Origin: Ktedonobacterales bacterium
GTDB lineage: Bacteria > Chloroflexota > Ktedonobacteria > Ktedonobacterales > JADMIN01
NCBI GenBank assembly: GCA_025935235.1
Contig: JAICVT010000200.1
Coordinates: forward strand, 1-8,116
DNA length: 8,116 nt
Direction: 5' to 3'
Shown here: positions 5,778 through 8,116 of the stretch, one piece after another
Layout of the letters: the number at the start of each line of letters is the position of its first letter
Position numbering within the stretch: the stretch's first letter is position 1
The notes under the pieces: model-generated
Databases searched by the model: none
What the model was told of the DNA's origin: nothing
What the model saw: only the letters and a program-made list of their open reading frames with translations
Position numbers and translations under genes: made by a program

Positions 5778-6320
5778 TCACGACACGGTGATGGTGAAGG
5801 TCTGCTGGGTGACGGTGTCGGAGCAGGCGATGGCCGGAGGATCGCATGGCGGGACGCCCGAGAAGGTTAGCGGCGCGCTGCCGGTCTGCTGCGCGCGAAA
5901 GGTCCAGTAGCAGACGTTGAGCGAGGAGTCCTGGCCGCCAGCGGGCCCGGTCGCGCCCAGCAGGGACGATGGCGCGGTGAGCGTCCAGTGCAGGTTCGCG
6001 GGCAGCCGCGCCTGGGCAAACTCGCCGACGCGCAGCGCGCCTGACAGGTGATCGGGCGTCAGGATCAGCGCGAGCGGGCCAAACTGGGTCGCGTCGCTCA
6101 CTTGCCCTGGGCACGGCCTGACCGCCATCCCGCCGCCGGGGATCGCGCCGGTGGGCGTCCCGCCGCTCGCTTCGCCGCTCGCGCCGCCGCGCGCGGGTTG
6201 CGTGCCCGCGCCGCACCCGGCCAGCGCCAGCGTCGCCAGCAGCGTACACAGCGCGCACGCCAGTGCGCCGCGTCGCATGCCCCGCCTAACGTCTCCTCGC
6301 ATCCAGACCCCTCCAGCCAT
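5778..6320 (-). CDS. Small secreted lipoprotein of unknown function
   Basis: The 180-residue product has an Arg-rich n-region, a hydrophobic core (ALACALCTLLATLALAG) and a lipobox LALAGC with the lipidated cysteine at residue 36, so it should be anchored outside the membrane. A Gly/Ala/Ser-rich linker follows (about 37-64), then a compact domain with four cysteines (70, 137, 159, 166) that could form two disulfides. The C-terminal pattern CYWTFRAQQTGSAPLTF...FTITVS suggests an Ig-like beta sandwich, loosely like chagasin (I42) inhibitors, but this is only a hint. Two starts are well supported: ATG 6320 (GAGGAG 6 nt upstream) and ATG 6302 (GGAGG 7 nt upstream); either gives the same mature protein. 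The gene is divergent from the phosphatase and 158 bp upstream of the regulator. No function is claimed. Confidence 0.75.
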   Translation of the reverse strand: MAGGVWMRGDVRRGMRRGALACALCTLLATLALAGCGAGTQPARGGASGEASGGTPTGAIPGGGMAVRPCPGQVSDATQFGPLALILTPDHLSGALRVGEFAQARLPANLHWTLTAPSSLLGATGPAGGQDSSLNVCYWTFRAQQTGSAPLTFSGVPPCDPPAIACSDTVTQQTFTITVS

Positions 6321-6547
6321 CTCGCGCTCCTCGCTCTTGCCGTCGGCGCCTTGCGCGGCGCTCACTCGCTCGCCTCATCAGGACGCGCGGCGCGGCGCGA
6401 AAGTTCCCGCACGCCCGGCAGGGAATCCTCAGTCATGTCTCAGCCTGATATCGTATGCTTGAATCACAGAGCGCAGTATGCTCTGAAGCAAGCAGGGCGA
6501 GGCGGCGCCAGCGTCCGCTGCCGACTGTCACGAAGGAGCGCGACCGC
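6321..6547. promoter_or_regulatory. Divergent promoter region between lipoprotein and phosphatase genes
   Basis: These 227 bp must hold promoters for both genes. The clearest structure is a direct repeat: GTATGCTTGAA (6453-6463) and GTATGCTCTGAA (6476-6487), start points 23 bp apart (about two helical turns), with an overlapping inverted repeat CAGAGC/GCTCTG (6467-6472, 6480-6485). TATGCT within each repeat could be a -10, but no good -35 pairs with it. The AT-rich patch around 6424-6490 is the likely control region. Confidence 0.4.
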
Positions 6548-7357
6548 ATGAAGACGATCGGGACGATCAGGACGAATCTCTACCTGATACGGCACGGTGA
6601 GGCCGTCTGCAACGTGGACGGCACGATCGCCGGCATGCACAGCGATGTTGGGCTGACTGAGCTGGGCGTCATGCAGGCCGAGCGCCTGCGCGACCGCCTC
6701 GCCGCCACCGGCGAGATCGCCGCCGACGCACTGATCGCCAGCACACTGCCGCGCGCCTGGCAGACAGCGGAGATCGTCGCCCCCGCGCTTGGCCTGCCAA
6801 TCATCCCCGATGACGACGCGCAAGAGTTGCGCCCCGGCGAGGCCGACGGCCTCAACGTCGCCGACTTTCTGGAGCGCTACGGCCCGCTCAGCGACTTCCG
6901 CGAGGACCCCTACCTGCCGCTCGCGCCCGGCGGCGAGAGCTGGGGCGGCTTCACGGCGCGCGTCGGCGACTTTCTCTATCGCGTGCTGCGCGACTACGCT
7001 GGCAAGTCCGTCGTGATCGTCTGCCACGGCGGCGTGGTGGACGCCTCGCTGCTGATCGGGCTGGGTGTTGGCGCGACCGCCCCCGCGCCGGGCCAGATGC
7101 ATACGCGCAACGCCTCCATCACCCATTGGGAGCGCGAGCGCATCAACGGCCTGGAGACCTGGCGGCTCAACCGCTACAACGACAACCTGCACACCCGCGA
7201 TATCGGCGTCAGTGAGCGCATCGTCTGGGCGCGGCTCAGCGATCGCGAGAGCGCGCCCACCATGCCGCTGCCGACCGAGGCCACCGAAACCGCTGAGGCG
7301 AGCCGCTCCGGTTCCACGCACGCCCAGGCCGCGCCCGAAAAGAAGCGGCGCGACTAG
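6548..7357 (+). CDS. Histidine phosphatase family protein (phosphoglycerate mutase-like)
   Basis: A 269-residue cytoplasmic enzyme of the histidine phosphatase superfamily. The catalytic motif LIRHGEA gives nucleophile His16 with Arg15; STLPRAWQTAE contains conserved Arg69; LRPGEADG (about 94-101) supplies the likely acidic residue; and VIVCHGGVV contains the second catalytic His160. These four elements in order define the fold and a phosphohistidine mechanism, but substrates range from phosphosugars to nucleotides and cannot be chosen here. ATG 6548 is selected because AAGGAG lies 9 nt upstream and the RHG motif falls at its usual N-terminal place; the frame extends to 6455 but the extra residues are Arg-rich and unlike the family. 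The tail (about 232-269) is low-complexity, ends KKRRD, and is probably disordered. The stop codon lies in the first of three GCGCGACTAG repeats. Confidence 0.93.
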   Translation: MKTIGTIRTNLYLIRHGEAVCNVDGTIAGMHSDVGLTELGVMQAERLRDRLAATGEIAADALIASTLPRAWQTAEIVAPALGLPIIPDDDAQELRPGEADGLNVADFLERYGPLSDFREDPYLPLAPGGESWGGFTARVGDFLYRVLRDYAGKSVVIVCHGGVVDASLLIGLGVGATAPAPGQMHTRNASITHWERERINGLETWRLNRYNDNLHTRDIGVSERIVWARLSDRESAPTMPLPTEATETAEASRSGSTHAQAAPEKKRRD

Positions 7358-7378
7358 GCGCGACTAGGGCGCGACTAG
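7348..7378 (+). repeat. Triple GCGCGACTAG direct repeat at the phosphatase stop
   Basis: Identical 10-bp copies lie at 7348-7357, 7358-7367 and 7369-7378 (one extra G before the third). The first contains the gene's TAG stop. The TAG of the third is in the same frame, 21 nt later, so readthrough would add only six residues. This looks like recent tandem duplication of the gene's end. Confidence 0.75.
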
Positions 7379-7385
7379 ATGAAGA

Positions 7386-7422
7386 CCTCCTCGCCCTGTG
7401 GGAGAGGAGGCCGAGGGTGAGG
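7386..7422. terminator. Intergenic hairpin repeat between convergent phosphatase and membrane-protein genes
   Basis: CCTCCTC (7386-7392) pairs with GAGGAGG (7404-7410). After one G-A mismatch, CCC (7394-7396) pairs with GGG (7400-7402) around a 3-nt loop. The flank to 7422 shares GAGGAGG...AGGGTGAGG with 5754-5773. The form recalls dispersed intergenic palindromes of GC-rich bacteria. Lying between two gene ends, it could stop or stabilise transcripts of either, but no T-run is present. Confidence 0.5.
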
Positions 7423-7432
7423 TCGCGCCAGC

Positions 7433-8116
7433 TCAGTTGTGTCCGCCACCGCTCAGCCGCTGGATGATCGTGTCAATGACCGTGCCGGAGGGCGCTGGCC
7501 ACAGCGGCATGCGTCCCGCGCGCCAGTCGTCGAGCGCTGCCGCCAGCCGGAAGGCCTCCTGCCGGGTGCGCTCCAGTTCGAAGCTCGCCTGACCGGCCTG
7601 TTGCAAGCGCTGGATGAACGTATTCATCTGCGCGCCGAGGCTCCATAGCGGATTCTGTCGGGGAATGTTGACACGCACGTTGTAGTCGCCATTCGCCGCG
7701 CGGATGAACGCCTGTGTCAGCTCCTGCACGCCCAGATCGAGCGCGCGCTTCTGCTCGACCACCAACCCCTCCAGTTGGGCGATTTCCTCGGCGCGGTCGG
7801 CGCGGCGAATCTGGTCCTGTGTGCCGCGTACCCAGAGGTAGGCGACCGCGGCGATGATGACCTGGAGCGCGATCGGGCGCGCCAGCAGCGCGAGTATTCC
7901 CAACTCGTGAATCTGCGCAGCCAGATCATGCGACGGCGTCTGGAGCGAGAAGTTGAGGATGATGGCGCCGACATTGATAGCGGCGATCAGGAACGCCGAG
8001 AGTGGCGGGAGGATGGACGCCGCGATGACGATGGCGATCACCAGCAAGTCGTAGGCTGGCAGATCAACGACCTGCAAGCCGCCCGGCTCGCCAGTGACGG
8101 CGCCGATGACCGCGCC
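7433..8116 (-). CDS. Membrane protein with HAMP-like segment, N-terminus beyond window
   Basis: The reading frame stays open to the right edge, so the 227 visible residues are probably the C-terminal part; a TTG at 8077 could be a start but lacks a Shine-Dalgarno site and the frame continues upstream without a stop. Two hydrophobic segments are clear (about 24-57 and 72-96 of the visible part, the first perhaps a two-pass hairpin). A charged, coiled-coil-like stretch (about 100-135) follows, then AANGDYNVRVNIPRQNPLW, which resembles the middle of a HAMP signal-relay domain, and a second helix (MNTFIQRLQQAGQASFELER). No histidine kinase, GGDEF or methyl-accepting module follows; the protein ends after a short tail with GGGHN. 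It may be a membrane sensor that relays to a partner. The family is not recognised more closely. Confidence 0.75.
   Translation of the reverse strand, partial: GAVIGAVTGEPGGLQVVDLPAYDLLVIAIVIAASILPPLSAFLIAAINVGAIILNFSLQTPSHDLAAQIHELGILALLARPIALQVIIAAVAYLWVRGTQDQIRRADRAEEIAQLEGLVVEQKRALDLGVQELTQAFIRAANGDYNVRVNIPRQNPLWSLGAQMNTFIQRLQQAGQASFELERTRQEAFRLAAALDDWRAGRMPLWPAPSGTVIDTIIQRLSGGGHN

Noticed and set aside
1614..6320. Novel defence or toxin-antitoxin island built around the STAND ATPase
   Set aside because: The ATPase ends in a LuxR DNA-binding domain, not an effector such as a nuclease, protease or TIR. Its neighbours are a copper protein, an SRPBCC protein and a lipoprotein, with no defence signature genes.
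6455..6547. Upstream extension of the phosphatase from ATG 6455
   Set aside because: It has no ribosome-binding site, is Arg-rich with no family match, and overlaps the likely promoter repeats.
6464..7321. Long minus-strand ORF (285 codons) opposite the histidine phosphatase
   Set aside because: The opposite frame carries complete catalytic motifs and a good ribosome-binding site; this ORF has low-complexity composition typical of GC-rich shadow frames.

Overview
The window is a GC-rich chromosomal segment from a bacterium, most plausibly a member of the Chloroflexota (for example a Ktedonobacteria-like lineage). This is an inference: a large LuxR-type regulator with an N-terminal NB-ARC ATPase, a GC-rich genome with purine-rich Shine-Dalgarno sites, and a degenerate GGAGG...AGGGTGAGG intergenic repeat all fit, but none is decisive. 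There is no rRNA, tRNA, CRISPR array, transposase or phage gene.

Layout. Positions 1-1532 (+ strand): the 3' end of mfd, the transcription-repair coupling factor, then a complete dinD-type gene. Both are linked to DNA damage. dinD converges on a minus-strand block (1614-6320), and a long hairpin separates them. Read in its own 5'->3' direction, the block runs: small secreted lipoprotein (5778-6320), 814-residue NB-ARC/TPR/LuxR regulator (3175-5619), SRPBCC (polyketide cyclase/START-like) protein (2529-2981), and a polytopic membrane protein ending in an amicyanin-like type I copper domain (1614-2441). A short divergent promoter region (6321-6547) leads to a plus-strand histidine phosphatase (6548-7357). 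That gene converges on a minus-strand membrane protein with a HAMP-like segment, which runs off the right edge (7433-8116).

The genes do not form one obvious pathway. mfd and dinD share a theme (RNA polymerase/UvrA-linked repair and a RecA-linked damage protein). The regulator, SRPBCC and cupredoxin genes are co-directional, but gaps of 193 and 87 bp, each holding its own hairpins or repeats, suggest separate control. I see no clear new multi-gene system.

The unusual content is in the DNA. There is a perfect 13-bp-arm palindrome exactly in codon phase over the conserved DHFVEANKMI motif of dinD. A three-copy 11-bp tandem repeat beside a 12-bp palindrome lies upstream of the cupredoxin gene. 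Two consecutive perfect hairpins lie directly upstream of the SRPBCC ribosome-binding site. A 19-bp inverted repeat with a 12-bp microrepeat sits inside the regulator gene, and a triple GCGCGACTAG repeat carries the stop codon of the phosphatase. All were read by eye; none has been tested by folding or database search.
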